From the NCBI GenBank assembly GCA_947579605.1, contig OX388310.1, positions 4,898,001-4,962,000 of the forward strand: a DNA stretch of 64,000 nt. The letters run 5' to 3'. A program made the position numbers and the translations under genes. The stretch is from Athripsodes cinereus. Taxonomy: Eukaryota > Arthropoda > Insecta > Trichoptera > Leptoceridae. Below, one piece after another: positions 11,476-22,820 of this stretch; within the stretch, counting starts at the first letter, position 1, and every line of letters starts with the position of its first letter. The notes beneath the pieces are model-generated. The model was given only the letters and a program-made list of their open reading frames with translations, ran no database searches and was not told the DNA's origin.

Positions 11476-12140
11476 AACTTCTTCGATGTACCTCTATACG
11501 AGAGAAGCAAACAACATGTATGAAACAAAATAGAATAAAAGTATACAAAAACATTCTTATCCAATTTTACGAACCATACAATAACAATTAAACAGAAAAA
11601 TAAAATAAAAAAACAAATTTCGAAAATTAAAAATAAACAACGATAACATACAGAAAAGAATGGAATATCTAACCGGAAACTCCATGGATCAATAAACTAA
11701 CAAAGGCGAACTTATTGCTCAAACGATCTCTTCTAGCCAACTTTGACGACATATTTTTTATTTAATCTTGACGTTGAATAACAGGAAAACAGGAGGTCAA
11801 ATGTCACATTTTGTTTCAATGTTAACTCAAGTACAAACTTTACACTGTTTATACATTAATGTTGAAAGTTTAATATTTATTCATATATAGGTACAAGGGA
11901 CTTACGCTTTTGAATAAAGTTGTGAACACGACGATACATCAGAGACTTTCTGAAAACATTTATCACTGAAACGGAAGCTAAAGTCTACGACACTTTTAGA
12001 TCTGTTTGAAATCCTTGAAGAAAAATTGCATATTGGTTTCTAAAAGTTAAATGCAAGTAGATATAAGTTTTGCATTGAAATCAAATCCATGTTCATATAT
12101 TATGTCCTCATGACATCTTCAGCGGGAATGAAAATTGAAA
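11476..12140. other. AT-rich stretch, nothing recognised
   Basis: No ORF, repeat or RNA structure was noticed. Confidence 0.4.
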
Positions 12141-12149
12141 TGAAAGTAC

Positions 12150-12500
12150 GTAATAATCCCCAAGAGGCCCCACTGTCAAATGTGACGAAGTTGTTGCTAC
12201 AATAATATTATGATTTTTTTGGTGAATTTTTTTTTTTCTTTTTTTGTAAAAATAAAATAAAACCGGCAAAAATAAAAATCCGTCGGATCTTGTCACCAAT
12301 TTTTTCGTTCCCATTGGTTAATGTCAAGTGCGAACGGCACGCGCCATTTGCCGGCCCCGCCCCATTTCTTTCTTGTCGCAACTTGTCTTACATTCGCATC
12401 CGCATGAACATCTGTATCGATTTTTGCGGATGCAGATGTCCAAACACATGCGGAAGCTCCGCATTTGCGGATGCGGATGCGAATATTCGCGACATCCCTG
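12150..12500 (-). mobile_element. GCGGAT-rich hAT-like element, truncated copy
   Basis: Matches 20259-20728 in the opposite orientation over the shared GC-rich core (GGCGGGGCCGG and its complement, GACAAGATCCGACG) and one terminal GCGGAT array, ending in GCGACATCCCTG at 12500. The other end with its GCGGAT array is missing. No ORF is convincing; the several 60-90 codon frames are a by-product of the hexamer array. Confidence 0.75.
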
Positions 12501-12634
12501 GTTCGTACCAATGATTCGTTGTGAGTATTTTTCTCAGTGTAGCATGTATCTTTGAACAAACCCGCTCATAGCACATTTTCTCTTGGTGTACACCGAATCG
12601 TTGAAGATATCGATTTCAACACAGAAACCATTAC

Positions 12635-12870
12635 ATTTTTCGTTTATTTATTTATTTTAGTAAAAAAAAACACTACTCACAATGACAGTGTTCACCTTTT
12701 CGATGAGTGATGCACATAACAATAGTACAGTAAACTACACATTATCAAACACAACTAAAAACTGAAAGAAGAGAGATTAAATACAAAGAAAAACACACAC
12801 AAGCACACTTATTTACACAACTTAAATGAAATAAATTTAAACAATGTCAACATCTATGGCAATCTACTAG
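12635..12870 (-). mobile_element. probable LINE 3' UTR, minus
   Basis: A TTTATTTATTTA stretch followed by a long ACACA-rich, G-poor segment. On the minus strand this reads as a T/G-rich UTR ending in AAATA units, the layout of other LINE 3' ends in the window. Confidence 0.35.
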
Positions 12871-12884
12871 TTTGCGAGTGATAG

Positions 12885-13033
12885 ATATGGGTTAGTTGGA
12901 AGATATCGCGCTTCTGCGATATACTCGCCCATTGTACAAATTTATTTGTCTGGTCTAAGTTCTACAATGTTCATATTTTAATAATGTTTGTTTTTTTTGT
13001 GCAATAAAGATTTTTATTATTATTATTATTATA
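12885..13033 (+). mobile_element. LINE 3' end with (TTA)n tail
   Basis: GTTAGTTGGAAGATATCGCG, CTCGCCCATTGTACAAATTT, then TTTTTGTGCAATAAAGATTT and a TTA repeat. The same terminal block occurs at 16036-16160 and 52100-52215 (minus), 30590-30765 and 33985-34035. The layout of hairpin-like GCGATATC text, AATAAA and tandem tail fits a Jockey/R1-group LINE; the clade is an inference. Confidence 0.65.
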
Positions 13034-13590
13034 TAACAAATTAAAAATTCTATTACTGGAGAGGTGGAAAGTTGACAAGTCGGATATTTATAGGATGGGT
13101 GGCAACGCTGAACTGAAAAAGTTATTTAATTTTTACAGGATTTTTATGAACTTACTGAATAATGAGTGAGAGATTTATTCTTTGTTGAGGTCTCAACAAA
13201 ACAAAATATTATATAAATACAATAATTTGTACATACAAAAACACCCACATTTCTAGTTTAAGAAAGGTCATAGGTAGAATATTTTCTTTTTGTGTAAGTG
13301 CCTACCTACTTTTGGGAATTGTTTATGAAAATGTCACATAGGATTTAATTGAGCTGACAGCCAAATGTTTTCTTCAAGACAAGAACCTCTAAGTACGTAA
13401 ATAATTTATTTACGACCGTGAAAAACTTGAAAGAAAGTGTACGCGTAAAACTTACAAGTGAATTAAAAGCAAAACTTTTGTTTTAAGAATGAATCTAATT
13501 TTACAAAAAAACCTTCACCGTCTGAAAGGTTGTGTAAAAATACAAATGTATTCTTGGTAATTTTATTCTTAATTACGTGTGTAGTGGCCA
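13034..13590. other. AT-rich stretch, possible Rep-A trace
   Basis: GGATGGGTGGCAACGCTGAA at 13094 is reminiscent of the middle of Rep-A in minus orientation but is too short to call. The rest is featureless. Confidence 0.3.
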
Positions 13591-13599
13591 GGGATACAA

Positions 13600-14265
13600 A
13601 TCACAACGGTGACAGGAAAATTATTCGAACCACAATTATTCGAATTGACAATTCTTCGAAAAAACATTTGTACGAATTCACTTTTTTTCGAATGACAATT
13701 ATTCGAATGGCAATTATTCGAATCCACAATTATCAGAAAACACAATCGTTCGAATTTTCATACGTTATATTGGTAACAACAATTATCCGAAACACAATTC
13801 TTCGAATTTTTATTATCAAGACAGATAATATTGCTCCTATTTTCGGCGAAGTAATATTATATAATACGACTCAGTTAGCAATCTATTTATTTAAATAGTT
13901 TCAAACGTTTGGAAAAATAATTGAAATATATTTGTTAAATACAATTGCCTCATTTTCTTAAGAAACTAAAATGACATTTTTTCTTTATGAACTCGTCCAC
14001 AATTGGATGAGGTATGGCTGGAGTTTTATATGAAACGTAATATAATCGTGTCAATATGATCTGCTTCTGAACATCAAAATAAAATGAATTTAGATTAATA
14101 TAAAATAGTTTGAAGAATGTGGTTTTCTAACAAATGTTAGTCGAACAATTCACTTTCCATTAATTGTAATTCGAATAATTGATAGTCGAACAAATGTTAT
14201 TCGAAGATTTGCTAAATCGAATAATAATTTGTAAATTCGAACAATTGTATTTCGAAGTATTTTCA
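13600..14265. mobile_element. TTCGAA-array inverted element
   Basis: The left arm (about 13615-13815) repeats ACAATTATTCGAAT at 15-20 bp spacing. The right arm (about 14125-14260) carries the complement, ATTCGAATAATTGT-type units. The centre is unrelated AT-rich DNA. Arrays of short subterminal repeats in inverted order at both ends are typical of hAT and related DNA transposons. I could not fix the termini or a target duplication. The 122-codon ORF at 13530-13898 is a by-product of the array. Confidence 0.6.
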
Positions 14266-14269
14266 TGTA

Positions 14270-14835
14270 ATCAAATACAACATACTCGTATGTATAATAC
14301 TGGCTGAAAAACTTTGCATCAAATAGTTACTAAAAACTTCAAAGGCGATTTTTATAAATATTTTATTGGGGTGATAATTAAATTTATAAAACTTTTATTT
14401 AGAATATTCATAAATTAATGTCTTATAGTTAATAAATTAATATGGGTTTTGGAAATAGCTTTCAAAGAATTTTTGTTTAAACAATGTAACTAGATTTTGG
14501 TTAAATAAGTCATTTGATGGTTTTTACTTGATTTTATTTGTTAATCCATTTATTAAAAATTTACGAGATAAGCATTTTATCCCGGAAAAGCAAGCTGGAA
14601 ATATTAAAACAAATATAGTATAGGTGTACAAACCTACCTATCTCTTTAATAAAAACAATATAGGTAATATAATATTTTTGAAGCATTTTTGGAGAATGAA
14701 TTTAATTTATTTGCCGAGTATTAACAAGTAAATATTACTTATGTAGTCTAATAATAAGGTATTTCTGCTAATTAATAATTATTATATTTGGTCGATAATG
14801 ATTTTAGTTTTTCGCACTTATTCGTATTCTAATGC
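14270..14835. other. AT-rich stretch, nothing recognised
   Basis: No coding or repeat signal was found. Confidence 0.4.
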
Positions 14836-14839
14836 TTTT

Positions 14840-15145
14840 AAATATTTTGGTATAAATGGAAAGGCACGGAAAGAAAAGAAGGAATGAAGACAGAATTACA
14901 AAGAAGATATATTTAGCTGAGAGATATGGTGCTCGGAGACGTGGACGTCCGAGGACCAAATCATTTAAATCAAATCCTACAAGACGGTCAAGTATTGAGC
15001 ACATTGAATAGGAGAGCATGCATGAGGAATTGCGTGACAGTCACGAAAGCGAAAGATGTGTGCAAGGATAGAAAGAAGTAACGCTTGATCCTTTCTGCCT
15101 ACATCGCGAGGAAATGGGCGTGATGGTATGTATGTATGATGTACA
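14840..15145 (+). pseudogene. LINE ORF2 C-terminal tail, degenerate (type GARRRGRPR)
   Basis: The translation contains LAERYGARRRGRPRTK, then frameshifted text matching the tail at 26455-26945 (HVLSTLNKRACMRNC there; TRRSSIEHIE and ESMHEELRDS here). It ends in the same GGCGTGATGGTATGTATGTA terminal repeat. This is the last part of a non-LTR retrotransposon ORF2 plus its short 3' UTR, 5' truncated and broken by frameshifts. RTE-group LINEs often end in such short tandem repeats, so RTE-like is my best guess. Confidence 0.65.
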
Positions 15146-15149
15146 AATA

Positions 15150-15588
15150 TATAATTTTTGGAAAATTTGGAGTTAGTGATTTCTGATTGAATAACGATAT
15201 TTCTTCATTCAATTTATTTGTGTTATATTTTATGTATGGTTTGAATTTTTCAGGATGTTTTGATGCAATATTACTATGTACTTTCTATTTATCTATATTG
15301 AGTTTAACAAAATGTATTAAACTCAAATTAAATAGGGAATTAACATTTATTCTAATAATAACATCAAAATCTATTAACAGCTCATAGCCCAATATTGTTT
15401 TGAACTATAATTTATAGTTTAATTTATAGTTTTGGGTACATAAATAAATGCATATTACAGAAATAAAATTATTAGTAAAATAATTATAATAAGTCATTAT
15501 AATAAAACTAAAACTATTATGAAGCCATTACTTATTATAAAACTAAATATTATGATAAATAGGATATTAAAATTTTATCAATTTACTT
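15150..15588. other. AT-rich stretch, nothing recognised
   Basis: A 66-codon ORF at 15187-15387 is hydrophobic and AT-driven; not called as a gene. Confidence 0.4.
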
Positions 15589-15598
15589 GTTTATATTA

Positions 15599-16280
15599 CC
15601 TAGTGATGTAACGAATGTGTGATTTTGGATATTCGCGAATGCGGATATTTGTTGCAGACATTCGCGAATGCAAATGCGAATAGCGAATATTGACTTGCTT
15701 AAATTTCTACAATTTCTCAAACATTAAAATTTCTACCCCCCCCCCTCTGTCGCCGAATTTTCAAAATGGTATAGGAATTTAAAATATTTCATAAGTCCTC
15801 GGTTTTCTTAAAGAATATTTTCTTGCAGTACCTTTTTCTACAATGTACCGGGTAGGTATCCGGTACTTTTACCGAATATCCGATACTTTATTACCAAAAT
15901 AATATTATAATAAATTTCTTTAAATATTTTATGGTTTTTGTTATTTAATGTTATATATTTAAAATTTATTGTTAATCTTATATTGTGTTTAAAATGTAGA
16001 ATCTAATATTGCTTTGTTAGATAAATGAGATATGAGATAATAATAATAATAAAAATCTTTATTGCACAAAAAAACAAACATTATTAAAATATAAATATTG
16101 TAGAACCAGACAAATAAATTTGTGCAATGGGCGAGTTTATCGCAGAAGCGCGATATCTTCCAACTAACCCAATATTCGCAAAACATTCGCATATTTTTTT
16201 GCGAATACGAATGCGAATACTTTGAAATCTCTATGTATATCGCGAATGCGAATACGAATATTCGCTACATCACTACACTA
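15599..16280. mobile_element. hAT-like element with GCGAAT subterminal repeats
   Basis: The left end TAGTGATGTAACGAAT and the right end ATTCGCTACATCACTA are inverted repeats. Both subterminal regions are packed with TTCGCGAATGCG-type words. The 10-bp sequence GTTTATATTA flanks it at 15589-15598 and 16281-16290, two bases longer than a standard hAT duplication, perhaps by chance. The interior shares CTCGGTTTTCTTAAAGA-like text with the 22821 element. A LINE 3' end is inserted in the right half. No transposase is present. Confidence 0.75.
16036..16160 (-). mobile_element. LINE 3' end nested in the hAT-like element
   Basis: ATAATAATAATAATAAAAAT then CTTTATTGCACAAAAAAAC, CAATGGGCGAG and GCGCGATATCTTCCAACTAA: the complement of the LINE end at 12885-13033. 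It interrupts the right subterminal GCGAAT array. Confidence 0.7.
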
Positions 16281-16290
16281 GTTTATATTA

Positions 16291-16860
16291 TTATTGTCAA
16301 TAGAGATTAATTTACCGTTGGGATTATTGAGAATATTAATATTATGTATCTATTAATATCTATTTAATAGGAATAGTTTTATTAATATTGAAATGTTTTA
16401 TTAATCCCAGAATAAATATTTTAGTACATCCATATGTATATATGCTTTATGTCTGCTATAAATATGTGTATAAGTATATATTTCAACACATAACATTTTA
16501 TAATGAGCTCATAATAGCTTTGGACAAAGGTATTTCAGGAGAAAAAAATAAATTAAATGAGTGGGGAAAAAATGAAGAAAAACGTATTAATTTGGCGAAC
16601 AATTTTCAAACATGTAAGATAAACTAATACCATCTTTACAATCTCGCATTGAGCGTTATTAATTTATTTATTTAACCAATAATTATTATAATTTGTGACT
16701 GCTTTTATTTTATATCTCTTCTATTGATAAACTTTTATTAAATATTATTGAATAATTTATTTATATCATGTATAGGTAAATATATCATATTATTTTTGGA
16801 TTGTGTATTGTTGTTTTTGTCGTGGTTACTCCGGTCTTGTTGAATTTACTTTTATGTACT
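16291..16860. other. AT-rich stretch, nothing recognised
   Basis: A 79-codon ORF (16388-16627) is Lys/Asn-rich as expected of AT-rich DNA; there is no family resemblance. Confidence 0.35.
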
Positions 16861-16865
16861 TTTTT

Positions 16866-16935
16866 ATGTCTATCATATTATATTTATTTACATGTAAAAA
16901 GCTGACGCCGTATATATGGATAAAATAAAATAAAT
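16866..16935 (+). mobile_element. LINE 3' end, AAATA-type tail
   Basis: TTTACATGTAAAAAGCTGAC then GCCGTATATATGG and AAAATAAAATAAATTAA. Same 3' terminus as at 6449 and, in minus, 41725. Confidence 0.55.
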
Positions 16936-17044
16936 TAACGGCATTCTCCTTTTACAGTTTTAAAACAGTTCTAAACAATTTTTAAATACAGTACAAGATG
17001 AAGAAAAAGCGAAATATAGTTTTCCTGAATTATTAAATTTCATA

Positions 17045-17345
17045 TATTTTTTTATTATTATTTAATTTAATATGGTACACAACAGATCAAAGGCAATAAT
17101 GTAAAAAATCAAATATGTAAGAAATGATAACATTCCAAAAGTCTTACATCCCAAACAGTGCACACTTCAGCAATAACATACAAAATAAACACAGAAAAAG
17201 TCACAATCACGCACACAATACAACTCATTCATACAAATACATTCACACTTCCAAAATGTATGTAAACACTTAACAAAAGAGTATAATATGTATATTATAA
17301 ACAAAAGTAAAAAATAATACATTTACAAACACTACACATTTCCGA
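17045..17345 (-). mobile_element. possible LINE 3' UTR, minus
   Basis: A TTATTATTATTTAATTTAAT start followed by about 280 bp that is rich in A and C and very poor in G (ACACA and CATACA words), similar in texture to 12635-12870. No protein-coding part remains. Confidence 0.3.
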
Positions 17346-18750
17346 AACATATATAATATTTAAACAATTAAAACAATGTAAAGTGTTTTCGATGGATGGT
17401 AAAGATTCTTACTTTTTGAGTGATCTTGGGTTTGAATATATGTAGAAATACAATATCTCTTTTATAAGCTTACACAGTATTTATAGATAACAGGAGGATG
17501 AGAAAATATAATTTTAGTTCAGTGAATAATGAATTATGTATACCTACCTACGTTATCAAGTTAATAGGATAACAGGATTAGTTGATCTTAAAATATTTAT
17601 TTATAATAATATTGCTTAATCGGAAAGCACTTTTGAAACCATTTTAAGCTTTTTTCTTTCAAAGGTAGAAATAACGACGAAATCTTTGTCTATAAAAAAA
17701 TAGAAGCTTTGATTGGAGGTATTCTTAAAAATCTCTGTTCACATTGATCTGTCTAAAATTTGACAGTTTGAGTTGGTTTGTAAATATTTTTATTAAGAAA
17801 GATTTTATTTTATCTAAGGAAGATTAACAGATGGCTTCTGATGAAAGACACAATCACCGGCCTTTGAGGTCACGCAATGAAGACTTAAATGTTGTTTTAC
17901 AAATTTAAAAATTGACCATATAAGAAATATTCATTAACTTTAGTTATCTTTTCATATTATACTAAATTAGGAATATAGAAAACTAAAAATCGCCAGTCAA
18001 TCGAAGCGTCTGAACATAATTTTTATGAATTTAAAATAATTAATTCTATCACCACTAATAACTGTGCAACGTACTCGTATTTCAACATTGATCGGACGAT
18101 TTCTTTAACTATGTGTAGAAATCTGGAATGACTCTGGAATTACCAACTTAAATGTTTATCTGAATCTATATCGTTTGTTATATTAATTTATTTTTAAGGC
18201 TACTTAAAGCGTTGAAAGGTGCAAGAAGAAAAATAACAAAATTTGGTCCCTGTGAATCAAATCAAATCAAATTGTTGAAAAATTCACATTGATAATATCG
18301 TTCATTGAATCGAATTTAATATTATCAAATCGAATGATTCAAATCTCTCTATTAATATCGTACGAAGGTACATCTAATCGAATTGAAATTTGAATTTTTA
18401 CTTTCAATTGTCGTTAAACAATATCGTTCACCGAATCGGATTGAGTAGTCAAAACAGAGTATAATAATATTGTTAAGAACTTCTGCAATAGACAAATGGG
18501 CGTCCATATACTATCGTTGTACAATGTACATACTAAGTGTACCGTAGGTACGCGAAATTCATTACCCATTGGATAATAATGTTTGCATTTCTGCTTGTCA
18601 TGTTGTATGCAAATCGACCGATAAACAAAACGTTTCACTTACAATGTTTAATTTGGTTAGGTTGTTGGTTTAATTTCTAATATTTACCCACACACCCACA
18701 CATCTATAAATATTATTTAATTTTTGACACATACAATGATAAATATTTAT
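17346..18750. other. AT-rich stretch, no gene; AATCGAAT words
   Basis: From 18240 to 18435 words such as ATCGAATTGAA, AATATCGTTCA and AATCGAATGA recur in both orientations (for instance AATATCGTTCATTGAATCG and AATATCGTTCACCGAATCG). This suggests a decayed inverted-repeat element. Nothing else was recognised. Confidence 0.35.
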
Positions 18751-18753
18751 TAC

Positions 18754-18842
18754 TACTACTACTACTATACCATCACGGCATATCCCACAAGTGGGGTAGC
18801 CAGCAGATCAGCTGCATGTAAGAAACATGCAAACTGTTCTCT
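18754..18842 (-). repeat. Rep-A 3' end with (TAC)n tail
   Basis: A run of five TAC units (read GTA on the element strand) precedes TATACCATCACGGCATATCC, CACAAGTGGGGTAGCCAGCA and AAACATGCAAACTGTTCTC. Only the 3' portion is present, so the copy is 5' truncated, a retroposon-like pattern. Confidence 0.8.
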
Positions 18843-18849
18843 ATTTATT

Positions 18850-19905
18850 AATAATTTATTTATTAATAAATATTTATTAATAATTCCTAAATAATTATAT
18901 ATATTTTTTTACATATTCTAGATAAAAATTGGTTAAGTAATTATTTTTGTTTGGAGTTCATAAGTGAAGTCCTGGAATTTAACGTCAATGTATAGGAATG
19001 TTAAATGTAATTGATAAATGATTGCACATTTGTTGGTATTTAAATTAGAGATATCCTTTTTATTCAATTGAATTATAGAAATTTGAAAAAAATCTATAAA
19101 ATATGTGCACACTACTACGATACACAATGCGGTCAAGTGAAAAAAACAAAACACAAATCAAACTTGTTCCATATTCAAAACAACAAATAAATTCAAACAA
19201 ACTATAGTGCAAACATTAATAATGAAAATGTAGGTAGGTACCTATCTACAGACGTACCTCCTAACTTAATTTAAAATATAAATTTGAACAGAAGTAGTCG
19301 TGTTTTGCTGGATTTTTACACCTGCATGATTTAAGTATTAAAAAAATACTCACTGTTTTGAATATCTAACTCTACGAAGTGTCAAAATCCAGTAAAGTTA
19401 CATTATACATTTATAAACCACTGGTTAAAGCAATGCTGTAAGTAGGAGGTATCGTTCTCTGGCACCATCTAGGGTTTCAGGTTGACAATCAACAATACAT
19501 AGATTGTCGGATGTCGAACATAATTGTTTGAAAAAGGAATTGGTGGAATTTGTGAGCGTGCCATGGGTGGAGGGCACTTGAACCAGCCTAGGCACCTTTC
19601 CTGTTTTCTGCTAGAATGCGTTTGCACATAATGTTTTGAATATTTCACAATGCACTTCCGTTACTTGAGTTTGCACAGTCTATTGGTTGTGCAGATGGGG
19701 TGTCAGTTGAGTGATATTCTTAATACGTATATGGATGTTTGGAAGGAATATCTATGTGCAATAGATTCACGTTAAAACTAAGGGTCCTGCTGCAGCAGCC
19801 AGTAGTACTGTATTGAATCATAATAAAATCTAAAACTTAGTAAGTATTGATAAAAAATTAAGAGACTGATCGTTTTCTATTGTTGTATGACTTATATTAT
19901 GTTTA
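18850..19905. other. AT-rich stretch, nothing recognised
   Basis: 19540-19760 is somewhat richer in G and C (CCATGGGTGGAGGGCACTTG) but has no ORF or repeat I can identify. Confidence 0.35.
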
Positions 19906-19914
19906 ACTTTCCCT

Positions 19915-20100
19915 AGTAGTGGGTAGTGGAGTGGAGACCTCGTGAAGATAAAAGGAGTAGAGAAAGACCTCCAACACGTAGGTCAGACGACATTAGAAGA
20001 ATCGCTGGTGACAGGTTGCAGAAAGCCCAGAACAGAGATGCCTGGAGACATATGGGGGAGGCTTATGTTCAGCAGTGGACAGCAATAGCTGCATAAGTAA
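19915..20100 (+). pseudogene. LINE ORF2 C-terminal tail (type EAYVQQW)
   Basis: The sequence reads WRPREDKRSRERPPTRRSDD, then IRRIAGDRLQKAQNRDAWRH and MGEAYVQQWTAIAA followed by stop, in one frame. It then runs into TAAGTAAGAAAGTAAGTAA, a short tandem 3' end. Basic RPPTRW-like text and a Trp-containing ending are usual for the C-terminus of RTE-type LINE ORF2. No reverse-transcriptase domain remains, so it is a 5'-truncated copy. The tail at 54140-54410 is of the same type. Confidence 0.7.
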
Positions 20101-20258
20101 GAAAGTAAGTAACTTTCCCTAATAGGATTTTACGTGTCAAAAAAAAGTGAAACAAAAACACAAAACATAAAAAAATGTAAAATAGTGACAGGGTTATATA
20201 ATTTTATTTTCTCTTGTGGTAAAAATTAAAAACCAAACTTGTAAACCTATGTAGGTAG

Positions 20259-20728
20259 CAGGGATGTCGCAAATATTCGCATCCGCATGTATTTGGACAT
20301 CTGCATCCGCATCCGCATCCGCAATAATCGATGCGGATGCGGATATAAGACAAGTTGCGACAAGAAAGAAATGGGGCGGGGCCGGCGAATGGCGCGTGCC
20401 GTTCTCACTTGACATTAACCAATGGGAACGAAAAAATTGGTGACAAGATCCGACGCGTTTTTATTTTTGCCGGTTTTATTTTATTTCTGCAAATAACAAA
20501 AAAGAAAAAAAATATTTCGCCAAAAAATCATAATATTATTGCAGCAACAATTTCGTCACATATTTGGCAGTGGGGCCTTCCAACTAAGATAGTTCCTACT
20601 TTTTTTCTATAACATCTTGAACATCCGCATCCGCATTCGCATCCGCGTCCGCGGATGTGAGGCTTCAAAAATCCGCATCCGCATTCAAATCCGCGGATAT
20701 GTAATAATCGACATCCGCAACATCCCTG
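20259..20728. mobile_element. GCGGAT-rich hAT-like element with perfect 8-bp TSD
   Basis: Ends CAGGGATGTCGC and GCAACATCCCTG are inverted repeats. The flanks GTAGGTAG at 20251-20258 and 20729-20736 are identical, an exact 8-bp target duplication. Inside each end lies an array of GCATCC/GGATGC hexamers; the centre has a GC-rich block (GGGGCGGGGCCGG) and T-rich DNA. It is non-coding. A truncated relative lies at 12150-12500. CAGGG termini with an 8-bp duplication support hAT. Confidence 0.85.
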
Positions 20729-20739
20729 GTAGGTAGGTA

Positions 20740-21185
20740 CTAGCAGAAACTCAGTACCTATAAAAGATTTTTTTTTCGACCAAATTCTAAGGTTATTCAC
20801 GTTAAATAAGATTTCTAAATTTATATTACATTTATAGTAAATAATAGTAACATTGGTTACACAAAGATTTATTTTCGGGTTCAGTATGTAAGTATGAAAC
20901 TATATTTATAAACTATAGAACTTCTTAATATTAAGTAATCATTGTAATAATCTGAATTTTCTGTCTACGTAAATTTCAAACAAGGTTAAGTCTTGTTTTT
21001 GACAGTACCAAAATGTATTAAAACAATAATAGTAAAGGTCTATTGACACTATGAGAATTGCGCTGATTAAATTTAAAGTTGAGCCGTTAACGTTGTGAAA
21101 CTCGTAATATGAAATTTAAAATTTAAAACACTTAATTTTTCACATAGTATTGTGTATTTGACTAATTATTAATGACTAAATACTA
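20740..21185. other. AT-rich stretch, nothing recognised
   Basis: No repeat or ORF of note was seen. Confidence 0.4.
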
Positions 21186-21190
21186 ATTAC

Positions 21191-21260
21191 TTTTTTTTAT
21201 TTATTTTTTATCCACGGCGTGAGCCTTTTACATGTTTAAATATATAAATCAAATTTCTCA
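21191..21260 (-). mobile_element. LINE 3' end, minus
   Basis: TTTTTTTATTTATTTTTTAT then CCACGGCGTGAGCCTTTTAC and ATG: the complement of the CATGTAAAAGGC...AAATA terminus seen at 6449, 16866 and 41725. Confidence 0.55.
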
Positions 21261-21945
21261 TTCACAACTCAGTTGGAGCAAGACAAGAACAAAAAATTAT
21301 TGGCGAAGAACAAAACACAAATGGGAATCAATTCACAATATCAATAACTTTAGTCAAATCACAAAATATTCAGTCAGTATAGAATGTCAATGAAATGTTT
21401 AGCAATATGTCAAGAATTTTAATTAAAATTGTAAAAAAATACTTGCCATTAGTGAATTTTTTTTTTACTAATAATGGGCCACTTGCAGTAGTGGGGAATT
21501 TTAATAAAAATGATCGAAATAAGTAAATTTGAGGTCGGAAAACACAAATATGTCAGTTAATTTTTTTTAAATATCTAAATTATGGAGAATTTACAAAAAT
21601 AAAATCCAAAATTTTCGATGTTTGGCAAAACACTCTAAATGACTTTTGACAGCTGATGACGTCACGGAGTCCCATGTGTGTATGAGATTATAATCTGTGA
21701 TGCGAAATTTATTATAATTCACTGGACTCCGTGGACCGTGACGTGACAGAGCCGCCATATCGTTTTTGATCACTACGAGAAAATCCAATTTTTAAAAGCT
21801 AATATCTAAGAAAATAGTGCAAGAAAAATTAAAATAAATTGTGGTTGTGTTTCTTTCATACTAATTTACAATTTTATGTTTAATAAAAAAAATCTGCAAG
21901 TTGGGCATTGTCGAGCGCTTTCGCCTTACATGTTAAGAGTTTAAT
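21261..21945. other. AT-rich stretch, nothing recognised
   Basis: 21600-21790 is slightly richer in GC (CACGGAGTCCCATGTGTG, GGACTCCGTGGACCGTGACG) with a 65-codon minus ORF that I do not recognise. Confidence 0.35.
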
Positions 21946-21951
21946 GGCCGG

Positions 21952-22063
21952 TTTCAATAACCTATCTATCCGTGACTGTCGATTGAAATCTACTGTATAA
22001 AATATATTACAGAATAGATTTTAATCGACAGTAGCAGATAAATAGATTATTGAAACCGGCCAT
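21952..22063. mobile_element. palindromic MITE, about 112 bp
   Basis: It opens with GGCCGGTTTCAATAA and closes with TTATTGAAACCGGCC. The arms continue inward (CTATCTATC, GACTGTCGATT, AATCTACTGTA) as an imperfect palindrome over the whole length. The size and fold fit a MITE. The flanking bases are AT and AAT, too short to choose a superfamily. Confidence 0.8.
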
Positions 22064-22815
22064 AAATCAAAGAATGGAACAAATTAACCTACATTTTGCA
22101 TTGGTTACTACCTAGTCGATTACTTTTCTCTCTTGTAAATTTCGTCAGTTGGTTTTCTGCGCCTATAGAATAAACTCTGTACCTGAGAGCTATGAGGACT
22201 CAAGTGCATTTTTGACAAAAATGGCAAATTTACAAAAAAAAGCGGAAATAACACAACAGTCGTGAGTCTTAAGTACTGAAATGCTTGGGGTCATAATAAT
22301 TGAAGTGCACATCACTATGGTTAAATACTATATATACAGCTTATTACTAGGAAAATGTTGAGATTTTTTCGATTTAAAAATTGAATTTGAAAATGAAATT
22401 TTAGTACTTAAGACTAAATGGCTTTCAGGTACAGATAATATTTTATATAGAAAAGATGAATGATGGCTACATTACTTGTGAGATATGTTGTGATGGTGTG
22501 TGTATTATTTACTCCAATAATTTAAACATATTTATTATGAGTTGGATGTCTGTAATATTCTAGAAGTGATAAACCATACCCATAAGCAACATTTTAAGGT
22601 TGTCTAATAACAATAATAAGAGTAAGGTTTTGATTTTCACCTAAAGGCGTTCATATAGTCAATCTCTTACATAATATTAATTTATGGTTCATCGAACTAA
22701 TAGATTTTAATATGATAATGAGTTATTACATAATGGATGTAAAACAAATATTAAACATACATTGTTAACACAATGAATCTGATGAGTGGGTAATTATCAT
22801 AAACTTCTATCATGG
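22064..22815. other. AT-rich stretch with a Rep-A trace
   Basis: 22455-22500 (GATGGCTACATTACTTGTGA, then ATGTTGTGATGGTGTGTG) resembles the 3' end of Rep-A on the plus strand. The rest is unassigned. Confidence 0.35.
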
Positions 22816-22820
22816 GTGAG

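Noticed and set aside
11212..11564. Overlapping ORFs of 60-99 codons on the minus strand
   Set aside because: They cross the boundary between Rep-A and an unclassified GC-richer block in three frames; no consistent protein.
12290..12576. Several ORFs rich in Ala/Asp/Arg or Cys/His
   Set aside because: They are translations of the GCGGAT hexamer array in a hAT-like element.
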